Shown: positions 43,928 to 53,140 of the stretch, piece after piece
Numbering within the stretch: position 1 is the stretch's first letter
Layout: each line of letters starts with the position of its first letter
DNA from: an uncultured Butyrivibrio sp.
GTDB lineage: Bacteria; Bacillota; Clostridia; Lachnospirales; Lachnospiraceae
Reading direction: 5' to 3'
Assembly (NCBI RefSeq): GCF_947169445.1
Contig: NZ_CAMVPU010000001.1
Location: 62,001-126,000 of the forward strand
DNA: 64,000 bases
Made by a program: the position numbers and the translations under genes
Notes under the pieces: generated by a model
The model's database searches: none
The model's input: only the letters and a program-made list of their open reading frames with translations
What the model was told of the DNA's origin: nothing

Positions 43928-45913
43928 ATGTGCAATATGAAGAAATCTTTTCGCAGGGCTTTTGCACTTGTTGCAGCTTTGTGTGTTCTTACAGCCTGCG
44001 GAGAGGAAAGTGGCGCCGGAGATTATAGCAACGATAAAGATGTGGCGGCGCAGGATGGCATAAGTGAAAATGGCTTGAATTCGTGGGATTTTCAGGAAAC
44101 GCAGGATGACATAACTGTGACTCTTAGTACAGATAAACAGGAATATGCAGAAGGCGAGACAGTTCATTATACTCTTACGATTTCCAATGACAATCCGGAC
44201 TATACAGTTTCAGGAAAGAAATTTCCCTATTCCAACAAGGGACTGGTGGCAGCAAGTGATGGCTCTATGCCGGATCTTTTTGACACATTAAGGAGTGGAC
44301 AAAGCGAAACCCTGGAGGGAAGCCTTGTGGGTGGAAATTCAGGAAATCCCGGAAATTTTGTCAGCGCTTCTTCTGATGATGTGGTGACCTTCAGACCTTA
44401 TGTGCAGCTTAACTACGGCGGAGAGGAGGCTATGGTCAGGTGTGTACTTAGCCTGAAAAAGATTATGGTTGTAAGACAGTTTGGCGATAAGGCCAAGAAT
44501 AATAAGAATGCCTGTTGTCATGATCCATCAATATTTAAGGATACTGATGGGACATATTATATCTTTGGAACCCATATCTGTGCTGATTCAACGGAGGATC
44601 TTTTTAACTGGACAGAAAGAAATGATGATTTCAAAGCAGCTCTTTCGCAGGAGACCAGAGATAAGATCAGTCAGTGGAATGATGACCACGGCGAATGGTG
44701 GGGGAATTTATGGGCACCGGATATTATCTACAATAAGGCAATGGGGAAATATTGCATTTACCTTAGTGCCAACGGAGATAACTGGAAGTCCAATATAGTT
44801 CTTTTAACTGCGGATAAGGTAATGGGGCCCTATGAATATGCAGGAAGTGTGGTGTACGGCGGCTTTGGAGAAGATGACTTTATGCAGACCGATGTGCCGC
44901 AGGTACTTGGTGAGGATTCTTTGCCAGAGCGTTATATCATAAATGGTGTAGCCAATAAGAAGTGGGGAGATAAGTTCCCTAACTGCATAGACCCTTGCGT
45001 GTTCTACGATGATGAGGGCAAGCTGTGGATGAGCTATGGTTCATGGTCTGGCGGAATCTTTATGCTGGAACTGGATGAGGAGACAGGACTTAGGGATTAT
45101 TCGGTTAAATATGAGACGGATAAACACTCTGATTCGTACTTTGGTAAGCTGATTGCTGGCGGCTGCTATGTTTCCGGAGAGGGCTCCTATATTCAGAAAA
45201 TAGGCGATTATTACTATCTGTTTATTTCCTATGGAGCGCTGGAGGCAAAGGGCGGCTATAACATAAGGGTATTCAGATCAAAAACACCCGATGGAGACTA
45301 TGTGGATGAACTTGGACATACGCCTTATTATGACAGCTATTCCCTTAACATAAATCAGCCTGTGGGAATAAGGCTCTTTGGCGGTTACAGGTGGAAGAGC
45401 ATGACTGTGGGGCAGGTGGCACAGGGACATAATTCAGCGTTTGTTGATGATGATGGCAAGGCATATATTGTTTTTCATACCAGGACCACCAGCGGAAACG
45501 AAGGACATTTTGTTAAGGTACATCAACTCTTTGTAAATGAAGATGGATGGCTGGTGGCAGCTCCTTTCTATACAGATGGGGAGAGTCTTGATGAAAATGG
45601 TCTTGAAAGATCGGAAATAGCGGGTGACTATGAGATCATAATCCATAAACTTGACATCAATTTTGCAAAGTATGAGACCAACAATGTAGAGAAAATCACA
45701 CTTAATGAAGATGGAACAATAAGCGGTGATTATGAGGGAAGCTGGGAAGTAAAAAGTGGAACTGCATATATCAATGTGACTATTAATGGCGATACTTATA
45801 AGGGTGTTGCACTTAAGATGAACATTGAAGGCAGCAGCATAGAAACTACAGTATTTACAGCGCTTGGACAAAAGAGTCAGGTGACAATCTGGGGAAGCAA
45901 ATATGAAGAATGA
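43928..45913 (+). CDS. Extracellular GH43 lipoprotein, endo-arabinanase-like
   Basis: 661 residues from ATG 43928, preceded by AGAGG. A TTG at 43910 and an ATG at 43937 are the in-frame alternatives. The lipoprotein signal ends in VLTAC (Cys24). A beta-sandwich (about 50-170) precedes the GH43 propeller (about 175-540): HDPSIFKDTDGTYYIFGTH, WAPDIIYNKAMGKYCIYLSA, then GSYIQKIGDYYYLFIS, then QGHNSAFVDDDGKAYIVFHT. The last is typical of endo-1,5-alpha-L-arabinanases. A C-terminal beta domain (about 560-661) completes it. It probably cuts arabinan at the cell surface to feed the transporters. It overlaps the next gene by 11 bp. Confidence 0.9.
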   Translation: MCNMKKSFRRAFALVAALCVLTACGEESGAGDYSNDKDVAAQDGISENGLNSWDFQETQDDITVTLSTDKQEYAEGETVHYTLTISNDNPDYTVSGKKFPYSNKGLVAASDGSMPDLFDTLRSGQSETLEGSLVGGNSGNPGNFVSASSDDVVTFRPYVQLNYGGEEAMVRCVLSLKKIMVVRQFGDKAKNNKNACCHDPSIFKDTDGTYYIFGTHICADSTEDLFNWTERNDDFKAALSQETRDKISQWNDDHGEWWGNLWAPDIIYNKAMGKYCIYLSANGDNWKSNIVLLTADKVMGPYEYAGSVVYGGFGEDDFMQTDVPQVLGEDSLPERYIINGVANKKWGDKFPNCIDPCVFYDDEGKLWMSYGSWSGGIFMLELDEETGLRDYSVKYETDKHSDSYFGKLIAGGCYVSGEGSYIQKIGDYYYLFISYGALEAKGGYNIRVFRSKTPDGDYVDELGHTPYYDSYSLNINQPVGIRLFGGYRWKSMTVGQVAQGHNSAFVDDDGKAYIVFHTRTTSGNEGHFVKVHQLFVNEDGWLVAAPFYTDGESLDENGLERSEIAGDYEIIIHKLDINFAKYETNNVEKITLNEDGTISGDYEGSWEVKSGTAYINVTINGDTYKGVALKMNIEGSSIETTVFTALGQKSQVTIWGSKYEE

Positions 45914-46193
45914 CGATTCTGTAAACAGGCTAAAAGAGCTTGCTGAGAAAATGCGGCAGGAAAAATATGATGATAAGCGTGATATCAAAGATATAGTATT
46001 GTTTGTACTGACTTTTTTGCTGTATCTGTGTGTGGGCTTTGGCTGGATGATGCTGATGCTTCTTATAATCAGCTTTGTGAGCCTGGGATATCTGCATATG
46101 AAGGTTAAGAGTATGGTGACAGTTTCGGTTTGTTTTGCTGTTTTGTGCGGCGGATACTATATTTTTAAGCTTATCCATTCTAAGAAAAAATGA
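45903..46193 (+). CDS. Small membrane protein of unknown function
   Basis: 96 residues. The hydrophilic N-terminus (about 1-30, rich in K/E/D) is followed by two or three membrane segments (about 33-55, 58-72 and 74-90) and a KKK end. It overlaps the GH43 gene by 11 bp, so it belongs to the same transcript. The family was not recognised. Confidence 0.7.
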   Translation: MKNDDSVNRLKELAEKMRQEKYDDKRDIKDIVLFVLTFLLYLCVGFGWMMLMLLIISFVSLGYLHMKVKSMVTVSVCFAVLCGGYYIFKLIHSKKK

Positions 46194-46275
46194 AATTCAT
46201 CATAATGGATTCGAAATTATTGTGAATTTAAAATGTGAAATCTTAAATAAATATAAACGAATTTACACTAAATAT

Positions 46276-46313
46276 GCCGAATAGTATAATTGAGTATATA
46301 CTATTCGGCTTTT
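46276..46313 (+). terminator. Terminator of the arabinose-polymer locus
   Basis: A perfect 13-bp inverted repeat, GCCGAATAGTATA (46276-46288) with TATACTATTCGGC (46297-46309), followed by TTTTGGTTT. It closes the long operon after the small membrane protein gene. Confidence 0.88.
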
Positions 46314-46363
46314 GGTTTATTTGAAATGATTATTGGCAGGTAAACCAAAATGGATGGGGGAAT

Positions 46364-46636
46364 ATGCTAAAAACGATGCCGTTGTCAAAAAACTTAACGA
46401 TTGATCAGCTTAATCACCTGATTGATACAGGTCATGTTTTTGTTACGCCCTTTGGCCTGAATCGAACCTGTTATATTGTGGTTAATCATAAACCTTTTAT
46501 GGTTATTGCTACAGATATTTCAATCAAGGGAGTTCAGCTTAGTGGAGCCTGGTATTCCTGGGAAGATCTGGAAGCCATGGGCGGAGTTTATGAATCTGAA
46601 TTTGAAGCGTTAAAGGCTATAGCAAATGGAGCATGA
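46364..46636 (+). CDS. Hypothetical 90-residue protein
   Basis: ATG 46364 follows GGATGGGGG. No signal peptide or membrane helix. It begins MLKTMPLSKNLTIDQLNHLI and ends with an acidic helix (YESEFEALKAIANGA). It stands alone between two terminators, so it is probably its own transcript. The family was not recognised and no function is offered. Confidence 0.7.
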   Translation: MLKTMPLSKNLTIDQLNHLIDTGHVFVTPFGLNRTCYIVVNHKPFMVIATDISIKGVQLSGAWYSWEDLEAMGGVYESEFEALKAIANGA

Positions 46637-46674
46637 GGAGGAACTGATGCGTCGTTATCGGTTCTTCCTTTTTT
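46637..46674 (+). terminator. Intrinsic terminator
   Basis: Arms GGAGGAACTGAT (46637-46648) and ATCGGTTCTTCC (46657-46668), one mismatch, then TTTTTT. It starts at the stop codon of the 90-residue gene. Confidence 0.85.
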
Positions 46675-46781
46675 ATGCAGGAAAATTTATAAAGAATGTA
46701 TAAACAATGCATAAAAACACTCAAAACCAAGGATATTCGTGCTAGAATTAATCTTACGCATTTACATTTGGAGGTTTGACT

Positions 46782-47933
46782 TTGGAATACGTTTTTTACT
46801 ACGTAGAAGCATATATTGCATGTTCATTTTTGCTTGGAATCATACTTTTTAAGATACAACGCGGGGTTAATAAACAGCTTTCACAGGTCTATTTGGGAAA
46901 TCTCATTATGGTTTTGATTTTGTATTTTTGCGCTGAGATTTTCTGGGCACTTGTGGACAGCGGAATAATAGCCTCCACTAAATCGCTCTTGTATTTATCC
47001 AATATATTTACGTATGTTCTTTTGAGTATAGCGTCGTATACGTGGTTTTTGTTATCGGAAGCGATACAGAACGACAAGAAGGATTATAATGATCCGACCA
47101 AGCTGATTCTTAGTATACCGGTGTGGATTGCTGCAATTCTCTGTGTGACAGCTTTTAGAACAGGGCTTGTTTACTATGTGGATGAGAATAATAAGCTTAT
47201 CGGTGGGAAGCTGTATATTGTTCTTATAATTGTACCTTTCGGATATATGATAGCAGCTTCAGTTAAGGCTTTCATGAGAGCCTTTTCAAGAGAAAGATAT
47301 GCAGAGCGAAATATTTATCTGATGATTGGATTTTTCCCGGTAGCCCCAATAGTACTTGGCATACTTCAGGCAATCTACTGGAGAATTCCGTTCCTGTGTT
47401 ATGGCGCTGTGGCAGCGGTGTTCTACATTTATACATCTATCCTGGATAATCTTATTTCACTTGATCCGCTTACGCAGATCAATAACAGGAATCAGATGTA
47501 CAAGTATCTTGCTAATAAGATGAGAAATCCTGATCCGGGATTATCACTGTTTCTTTTGATAATTGATGCGGATAAGTTTAAGAGTATTAACGATAATTAC
47601 GGACATGTTGAGGGTGACAAGGCGCTTGTGAATATAGCCGGTGCCATCAAGAATGCATGTCAGGGACCCAGGAGCAGGTTCTTTGTTTCGAGATATGGTG
47701 GGGATGAATTTGTAGTTGTAGCTGAGATGGCCTACAGGGCAGAAGCAACCTGGCTTGCGGAGCAGATCAAGACGAATGTACGCAGGGTTTCGAGTGAGAA
47801 GAATCTGCAGTATCCTATATCAGTGAGTGTGGGAATTGCGCAGTATGACTATGATCAGCCGATATCACTTCAGGCCTTCATAGCCCGGGCGGACTCCGAC
47901 CTCTACAAGCAGAAGAAACTGAACGCCGGCTGA
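46782..47933 (+). CDS. Membrane diguanylate cyclase (GGDEF)
   Basis: 383 residues from TTG 46782. GGAGG ends seven bases upstream, while an in-frame TTG 46776 is too close to it. About seven membrane segments (1-220) precede a GGDEF domain with an intact active site RYGGDEFVVV (about 305-314), nucleotide-binding IDADKFKSINDNYGH and the LTQINNRNQ start. No RxxD inhibitory site was seen just upstream of GGDEF. It should make cyclic-di-GMP at the membrane, opposing the EAL protein at 10.2 kb. A giant palindromic element follows the stop directly. Confidence 0.93.
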   Translation: MEYVFYYVEAYIACSFLLGIILFKIQRGVNKQLSQVYLGNLIMVLILYFCAEIFWALVDSGIIASTKSLLYLSNIFTYVLLSIASYTWFLLSEAIQNDKKDYNDPTKLILSIPVWIAAILCVTAFRTGLVYYVDENNKLIGGKLYIVLIIVPFGYMIAASVKAFMRAFSRERYAERNIYLMIGFFPVAPIVLGILQAIYWRIPFLCYGAVAAVFYIYTSILDNLISLDPLTQINNRNQMYKYLANKMRNPDPGLSLFLLIIDADKFKSINDNYGHVEGDKALVNIAGAIKNACQGPRSRFFVSRYGGDEFVVVAEMAYRAEATWLAEQIKTNVRRVSSEKNLQYPISVSVGIAQYDYDQPISLQAFIARADSDLYKQKKLNAG

Positions 47934-47945
47934 GTTTAGAAATAT

Positions 47946-48246
47946 GTGGGCGAGTTGAAAACAACAGTTTGCCGGTATCTAAGCTTTTATAGCCTGCCGG
48001 AATTGTTCTGGTTATGCATGATTTGTTCGCGTTTCCGCGTCGTGATTTATGGAATCATTTAAAAAAGAAGTTTTCCCATGGTTCAAACCAAAATGAACCA
48101 TAAACGGGAAAACTTCTTTTTTCTCTGATTCTCATAAATCATCGTCCTTGTGCAAATGACTCACAAATCATGCATTAACCAATCGCAATTCCGGCAGGCT
48201 AAGCTATGTTTTGGCGCCGGCAAACAGTTGTTTTCAACTCGCCCAC
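47946..48246. repeat. Nested palindromic intergenic element, copy 2 (301 bp)
   Basis: Five nested arm pairs: an outermost 30-base pair at 47946-47975 and 48217-48246 (one mismatch), AGCCTGCCGGAATTG (47991-48005) with CAATTCCGGCAGGCT (48186-48200), TGGTTATGCATGATTTGT (48009-48026) with its partner at 48163-48181, AAAAAAGAAGTTTTCCC (48061-48077) with GGGAAAACTTCTTTTTT (48106-48122), and ATGGTTCA (48078-48085) with TGAACCAT (48094-48101). The third pair matches the outer arm of the 23.4-kb element almost base for base, while the inner stems are unrelated in sequence but the same in position. Copy 1 lacks the two outer layers. It may act as a terminator for the GGDEF gene. Confidence 0.9.
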
Positions 48247-48266
48247 AATCATATCTCAACCGGCAG

Positions 48267-48359
48267 TTAAAAGAGCGTCCCTATGAAGTTCAGCACAAGT
48301 CCGGTTAAGATGAAGCCGGCTAAAATTGCGACTGCGTATATGAATTTCATTCGTGCCAT
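48267..48359 (-). CDS. 30-residue membrane peptide
   Basis: On the minus strand TTGGAGGG lies about ten bases before ATG 48359, and TATAAT (complement of 48380-48385) is a good -10 just upstream. The product is a single membrane helix with a basic N-terminus: MARMKFIYAVAILAGFILTG, then nine more residues to LF. It ends 21 bp from the palindromic element. It is too short for most gene finders. The strong ribosome site, correct hydropathy and promoter support it, but no family was recognised. Confidence 0.6.
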   Translation of the reverse strand: MARMKFIYAVAILAGFILTGLVLNFIGTLF

Positions 48360-48455
48360 TTTAAAACCCTCCAATAACCATTATACACTAAACATGATAT
48401 AATTATATTGTATGTGTACTGGTAGTCAGTATTTATTTTCTTCAAGGGGGTAGTT

Positions 48456-51164
48456 ATGCAGATATATGTAGCAGGAAATGTGCTTAGAAGCGGCGATGGC
48501 ACTGTTAATCATCCGTTCAAGACCATTCAGGAAGCTGCTGAGCTTGCGGTGGCAGGCGATACAGTATTTGTTGGCCCTGGAATTTATAGAGAGTGGGTAC
48601 ACCCAGTGAATTCGGGAACCAAGGATAAGAGGATCACTTTCGTCAGCACGTCGAGGCAGGAAGCAATTATAACAGGTGCTGAGGAACTTAGCGGATGGGA
48701 ACAGTTTGAAAATGTATGGAGAATACGAATTCCCAATAGCTTTTTTGGAAGCTACAATCCTTATGTTGATGTGGTTCATGGGGACTGGTTTTCACAGCAG
48801 GATAATGCGCCTCATACAGGAGATGTTTATCTGAATGGTAAATCCATGTATGAAGTTTTTGACCTAAGTACATGTATGCATCCGATGAAGGATAAGAGAT
48901 CCTGGGATCCGCAGTTTACCGAATATGTGTGGTTTACTGCTCAGGAAAATGACCATACTATAATATACGCTAATTTTATGGGGAGAAATCCCAATCTTGA
49001 AAATGTTGAATTGTCCGTGAGAAAGGCTTGTTTTTATCCGGAAAAAGAGGGCCTGGATTACATTACTGTTTCAGGTTTTAGCATTAGATGTGCTGCTACG
49101 CAGTGGGCACCCCCAACGGCTGTTCAGGAGGGAATGATAGGACCTCACTGGGCTAAGGGATGGATAATTGAGGACTGCGAGATCAGTGAATCAAAGTGCA
49201 GCGGAATTTCTTTAGGCAAATACTATCAAAAGGGTAATAACAACAAGTGGACTACAACCTGGGTTAAGGATGGAACGCAGACTCAGCGTGACAGTGTATG
49301 TCAGGCTGTTAATGATGGCTGGGACAAAGAGAGAGTTGGCTCGCATATCATAAGACGCTGTGATATCCATGACTGCGGTCAGACAGGTATCGTAGGTCAC
49401 ATGGGTGGTGCATTTTCGATTATCGAGGATAACCACATTCATCATATCAATAATAAGCACAATCTGTCAGGGGCAGAGATTGGCGGAATCAAGCTGCATG
49501 CAGCCATAGATACGATCATAAGACGAAATCATATAGATCACTGCACAAGGGGAATTTGGCTTGACTGGGAGGCTCAGGGCTCCAGGATCACGCAGAATTT
49601 CCTGCATGACAATGTTCCGCCGGAGGGTACGATCATCGATAATGGCCTTTCTCTTGGAGAGGATATTTTTATCGAGGTTTCCCATGGCCCTACTTTAATA
49701 GATCACAATCTGATCTTGTCTGATATTGCATGCAGACTGAGCACGCAGGGTATAGCCTTTGTGCATAATCTCATTGCAGGCTCTTTTACCTATGTAGGAA
49801 ATGGAACGGATAACGGTGGAAAGAGATTCTCCACAGAGCGATTTACACCTTATCACGTGCCGCATTCCACGAAGATTGCGGGCTTTATGACGATTCTTCA
49901 TGGTGATGCCAGATTTTTTAACAATATATTCCTGCAAAAGACTGTAAGACAGGATCTTCTTGAGTACTGTGTATCAAGGAATACGGATACTATAGATAAG
50001 AATAACTTTATCTGCGGAACCTGCGTCTATAATGGGTATCCTTCAGCTGCTGAGTATTTCTCGGGATTTTACAAGGGAGCAGTTATGGACAAGGGCTCCA
50101 AGGATCATTACTATGAGCATCTGCCGGTGTACCTGTCCGGAAATGCCTATTACAATGGCGCCAGGCCTTGTGATAATGAGAATTGTCATGTGGACAAGGA
50201 TCATAAGATCAGTTTCTACATCGATGAGGAGGACGGAAGATACACGCTTCATACGAATCTGTATGAGTTCCTGCCAAGGAATATGGCGGATACAGTAAAT
50301 ACGACTGTTTTAGGTGTGGCTTTTGAACCTGAGGCTAAATTTGAGAATCCTGATGGCAGTGAGATTGTTTTTGACAGAGATTATTTTGGAAGGAAAAGAG
50401 GAATACACCCTGTTGTTGGGCCTTTTGAGGAGTGCAGAACGGACAGATTCACTGTTCAGATGCCTGGCTTTGGTTCTTACATGATAAGGCATGAGGAGAA
50501 TGCCCGGATTTCCAGGAAAAATGACGAGGACGATGAAATACTGGAAGAGGTAAAAGAGAAAGCCTCTACAATCTTCGTTGAGCCTACAGATGAAGCTCCT
50601 GATCTTGAAGAGTTAAAAGAGCCTAATTTTACTATCGATGAGGATGAATTTGAACAGCAGGATAAGGTAAGTGAGATAAATTCAAATGTTCTTTTGACTG
50701 GGTGCGATGCCTGTGGAATCAAGTTCCCGTTTGACGGAGGTCTTTTCCAGTTAAGTGACATGTTTGTTAAAGGAAATGAGGTCTGGCTCTACGACAATGT
50801 TGGTGAGAGGCTGGTTGAGCTTGATCTTGAGTATGGCATTTATCACAACCTTAGGAAGTGGTCTGTGGGGGCACTTCAGTCACTTGATGTTTCAGATGAT
50901 CCGAATATTGAGGGACTTTGCAGGACAGCAGGAACTCTTTTATGTATACTTAATAAGAGTATGACTCATGATGCTGCAGATACCTGCGATACAATTCAGA
51001 GTAAGGTTAATGCCGGGATTGAGCCTAAGGGGATAAAGATGAGGTTCACTCCTAAGTATCTTAAATTTATCAGAAATAAGAAGTTTATTTCTTTGGAGGA
51101 TGTTATCTACAGGATGAGCAGAGGCTCTATGGATGTGGTAACTGAGCGTCTGGAAAATTTATAG
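48456..51164 (+). CDS. Right-handed parallel beta-helix protein with C-terminal extension (902 aa)
   Basis: No signal peptide, so cytoplasmic unless released otherwise. The N-terminal ~110 residues (NHPFKTIQEAAELAVAGDTV, VGPGIYREWVHP) are the usual entry strands of DUF1565/pectate-lyase-like helices. The helix proper has repeats such as GCTIHDCGQ-like HIIRRCDIHDCGQTGIVGH, and HHIN (about 200-520). After about residue 685 come an acidic linker (many D/E) and a C-terminal ~200-residue part beginning LLTGCDACGIKFPF, including EGLCRTAGTLLCILNKS, which I do not recognise. The fold suggests polysaccharide lyase or glycosidase activity on intracellular oligosaccharides (GH141-like is one option). 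Substrate not assigned. Confidence 0.75.
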   Translation: MQIYVAGNVLRSGDGTVNHPFKTIQEAAELAVAGDTVFVGPGIYREWVHPVNSGTKDKRITFVSTSRQEAIITGAEELSGWEQFENVWRIRIPNSFFGSYNPYVDVVHGDWFSQQDNAPHTGDVYLNGKSMYEVFDLSTCMHPMKDKRSWDPQFTEYVWFTAQENDHTIIYANFMGRNPNLENVELSVRKACFYPEKEGLDYITVSGFSIRCAATQWAPPTAVQEGMIGPHWAKGWIIEDCEISESKCSGISLGKYYQKGNNNKWTTTWVKDGTQTQRDSVCQAVNDGWDKERVGSHIIRRCDIHDCGQTGIVGHMGGAFSIIEDNHIHHINNKHNLSGAEIGGIKLHAAIDTIIRRNHIDHCTRGIWLDWEAQGSRITQNFLHDNVPPEGTIIDNGLSLGEDIFIEVSHGPTLIDHNLILSDIACRLSTQGIAFVHNLIAGSFTYVGNGTDNGGKRFSTERFTPYHVPHSTKIAGFMTILHGDARFFNNIFLQKTVRQDLLEYCVSRNTDTIDKNNFICGTCVYNGYPSAAEYFSGFYKGAVMDKGSKDHYYEHLPVYLSGNAYYNGARPCDNENCHVDKDHKISFYIDEEDGRYTLHTNLYEFLPRNMADTVNTTVLGVAFEPEAKFENPDGSEIVFDRDYFGRKRGIHPVVGPFEECRTDRFTVQMPGFGSYMIRHEENARISRKNDEDDEILEEVKEKASTIFVEPTDEAPDLEELKEPNFTIDEDEFEQQDKVSEINSNVLLTGCDACGIKFPFDGGLFQLSDMFVKGNEVWLYDNVGERLVELDLEYGIYHNLRKWSVGALQSLDVSDDPNIEGLCRTAGTLLCILNKSMTHDAADTCDTIQSKVNAGIEPKGIKMRFTPKYLKFIRNKKFISLEDVIYRMSRGSMDVVTERLENL

Positions 51165-51191
51165 AATAAATGAAAAAAGGATTTACATTGG

Positions 51192-52457
51192 ATGGAGAAA
51201 CGTAACAACTGGTATGAACTTGATAATGCTGCGAAGATAGTTCCTTCGACTGCTAAGGGGGCTAATACAAGAGTGTTCAGACTTACCTGCCAATTAAAAG
51301 AGCAGGTGGATGAAGATATTCTTCAGAGGGCACTCGACGAGATAATTGAAGAATTTCCGATTTTCAACTGCGTTCTTCACAGAGGTATTTTCTGGTATTA
51401 TCTGGAGGAAAGTGACCTTCGGGAAATTGTTGAAGAGGAGAATCAGCCTGCATGTCTGCCTCTTTATATTCCCGGCAAGAAGAATCTTTTGTATAGGGTG
51501 AATTATTACAATAACAGGATAAATCTTGAGATGTTCCATGTGCTTGCGGATGGAACGGGCGCATTTATGTTTTTTAAGAATGTGATCACAAGATATCTTG
51601 TTATTAAGCATGGAATAGAAGCAGATATTAAGCCTACTGATGATTTTTCAATTGAAGAAAAAAATGTGGATGCCTTCACTGATTTTTACAGTAAGCAAAA
51701 GGGGCTGAAGCAGCTCAAGGAGATGAGATCAGTCAAGGCTTATCAGCTTAGCGGAGAGATTGATGACAATCTTTTACCCCATCTTATAGAGGGAACGATT
51801 TCTGCCGGAAAGTTTCTTGACATAGCACATGAGAATCATACTACTGTGGGAGTGATGTGCGTTGCGGTTTACATCAAGGCTGTGATACAGGGAATGAACA
51901 GATCCCAGATGCGCAAGCACATAGTGATCAGTGTTCCGGTTAATTTGCGTCAGTATTTTAAATCCGGCACCAGTAGGAATTTCTTTGGCGTAATCAACGT
52001 GGATTATGACCCGGCTGATTATGATGGACAGCTAAGCAGTATCATTACGAAGGTGGACAAGGATTTTAAAGAGAAGCTTTCTCCTGAGAGTATAGAGAAG
52101 ACAATGAATTCCTATGCGGCTTTGGAGCATAATATCGGAATCAAGATGATACCGCTTCCGCTTAAGGATCTTGGAATCGGATACTTTGACAGAACAGCCA
52201 AGAAGGGTGTGACGAGCTCCATGTCTAATCTTGGCCAGATTAAAATGCCTGAGGAGGTTGCAGATTATATAGAGGGCTTTAGTGCCTTTATGACAGCTGC
52301 GAGTCAGCAGATCACTGTCTGCTCCTACAAGGACAGGCTTACCTTTGGTGAGGCTTCACCCTACAAGACACATAAGAGTATGCTCAATTTTTTCAGGTGC
52401 CTGACTGAAATGGGGCTTGAGGTTGAGCTTGGAACGAATGACTATGATAAGGAGTGA
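51192..52457 (+). CDS. Condensation-domain / alcohol acetyltransferase-like protein
   Basis: 421 residues. The two-lobed CoA-dependent acyltransferase fold is suggested by the active-site-like motif FHVLADGTGAF (about 115-125), a variant of HHxxxDG in which only the second histidine and the DG remain. Later VSVPVNLRQYFKSG and RNFFGVINVDYD match the condensation/AATase bridge region. It would transfer an acyl group from CoA to an alcohol or amine. It lies just before a DUF6320 gene and a pectin-acetylesterase-like gene, and the three may act on the same ester. Family: likely; reaction: inferred. Confidence 0.75.
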   Translation: MEKRNNWYELDNAAKIVPSTAKGANTRVFRLTCQLKEQVDEDILQRALDEIIEEFPIFNCVLHRGIFWYYLEESDLREIVEEENQPACLPLYIPGKKNLLYRVNYYNNRINLEMFHVLADGTGAFMFFKNVITRYLVIKHGIEADIKPTDDFSIEEKNVDAFTDFYSKQKGLKQLKEMRSVKAYQLSGEIDDNLLPHLIEGTISAGKFLDIAHENHTTVGVMCVAVYIKAVIQGMNRSQMRKHIVISVPVNLRQYFKSGTSRNFFGVINVDYDPADYDGQLSSIITKVDKDFKEKLSPESIEKTMNSYAALEHNIGIKMIPLPLKDLGIGYFDRTAKKGVTSSMSNLGQIKMPEEVADYIEGFSAFMTAASQQITVCSYKDRLTFGEASPYKTHKSMLNFFRCLTEMGLEVELGTNDYDKE

Positions 52458-52463
52458 GTTTTG

Positions 52464-53129
52464 ATGCAGTATTGTCCTAAATGTAAGGTTAATATAAGAG
52501 GTCGCAAGTCATGTTGCCCATTATGTCAGGGGCAGCTGCGCCTTATAGATGGCGAGCCAAATGCCCCTTTCCCTACATTGAAAAAGAAAAAAATCTCCAA
52601 CGTAACCCTTTTTAAGGTGTGTACTTTTTTGTTTATAGCTCTGGAAATTATCTTTGCCACCATCAATATTCAGACAGGGAAGGAGTATCCTTTTGTCGGA
52701 ATTACCATGATGGGTCTGGCGGTGGCCTGGGTAACTTTGGTTACGACGCTTTACCTTAGAAATAATCTGATAAAAGTTATAACCTTTGAGGTCATAGTGG
52801 CCATTGCGGTAGATATAGTGGTAGATTACAAGACAGGTCGGCATGGCTGGAGTGTGGAGTGGATGGTTCCAAGTACTCTTTTTGGCTTGGCAATTGCGAC
52901 TATTATTACAGCCAAGGTCTTGAAGCTGCGTCTTGATGAATATATTCTTTATCTGGTCCTTGATCTTTTAATGGCCATTAGTCAGATCATCTTTATCAAA
53001 AATGGTCTTAATGATTTCACATGGCCTGCAGTTGTGGTCATTATGGTGTATTTGATCCTGATCTCAGGACTCATAATATTCAGGTTTAGTGACCTCAAAA
53101 ATGCAGCGCATAAGATGTTCAACCTATAA
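52464..53129 (+). CDS. DUF6320-like zinc-ribbon membrane protein
   Basis: 221 residues from ATG 52464 (GGAG nine bases upstream; TTG 52461 also possible). The N-terminal zinc ribbon reads YCPKCKVNI...KSCCPLCQG (two CxxC pairs). About six membrane segments then follow (about 44-63, 68-90, 95-115, 120-145, 150-170 and 180-205). Proteins of this kind sit beside alcohol acetyltransferase-like genes in Lachnospiraceae, to my memory, but no role is established. It is seven bases downstream of the acyltransferase gene and 11 upstream of the esterase. Confidence 0.75.
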   Translation: MQYCPKCKVNIRGRKSCCPLCQGQLRLIDGEPNAPFPTLKKKKISNVTLFKVCTFLFIALEIIFATINIQTGKEYPFVGITMMGLAVAWVTLVTTLYLRNNLIKVITFEVIVAIAVDIVVDYKTGRHGWSVEWMVPSTLFGLAIATIITAKVLKLRLDEYILYLVLDLLMAISQIIFIKNGLNDFTWPAVVVIMVYLILISGLIIFRFSDLKNAAHKMFNL

Positions 53130-53140
53130 CGAGGAAATGC

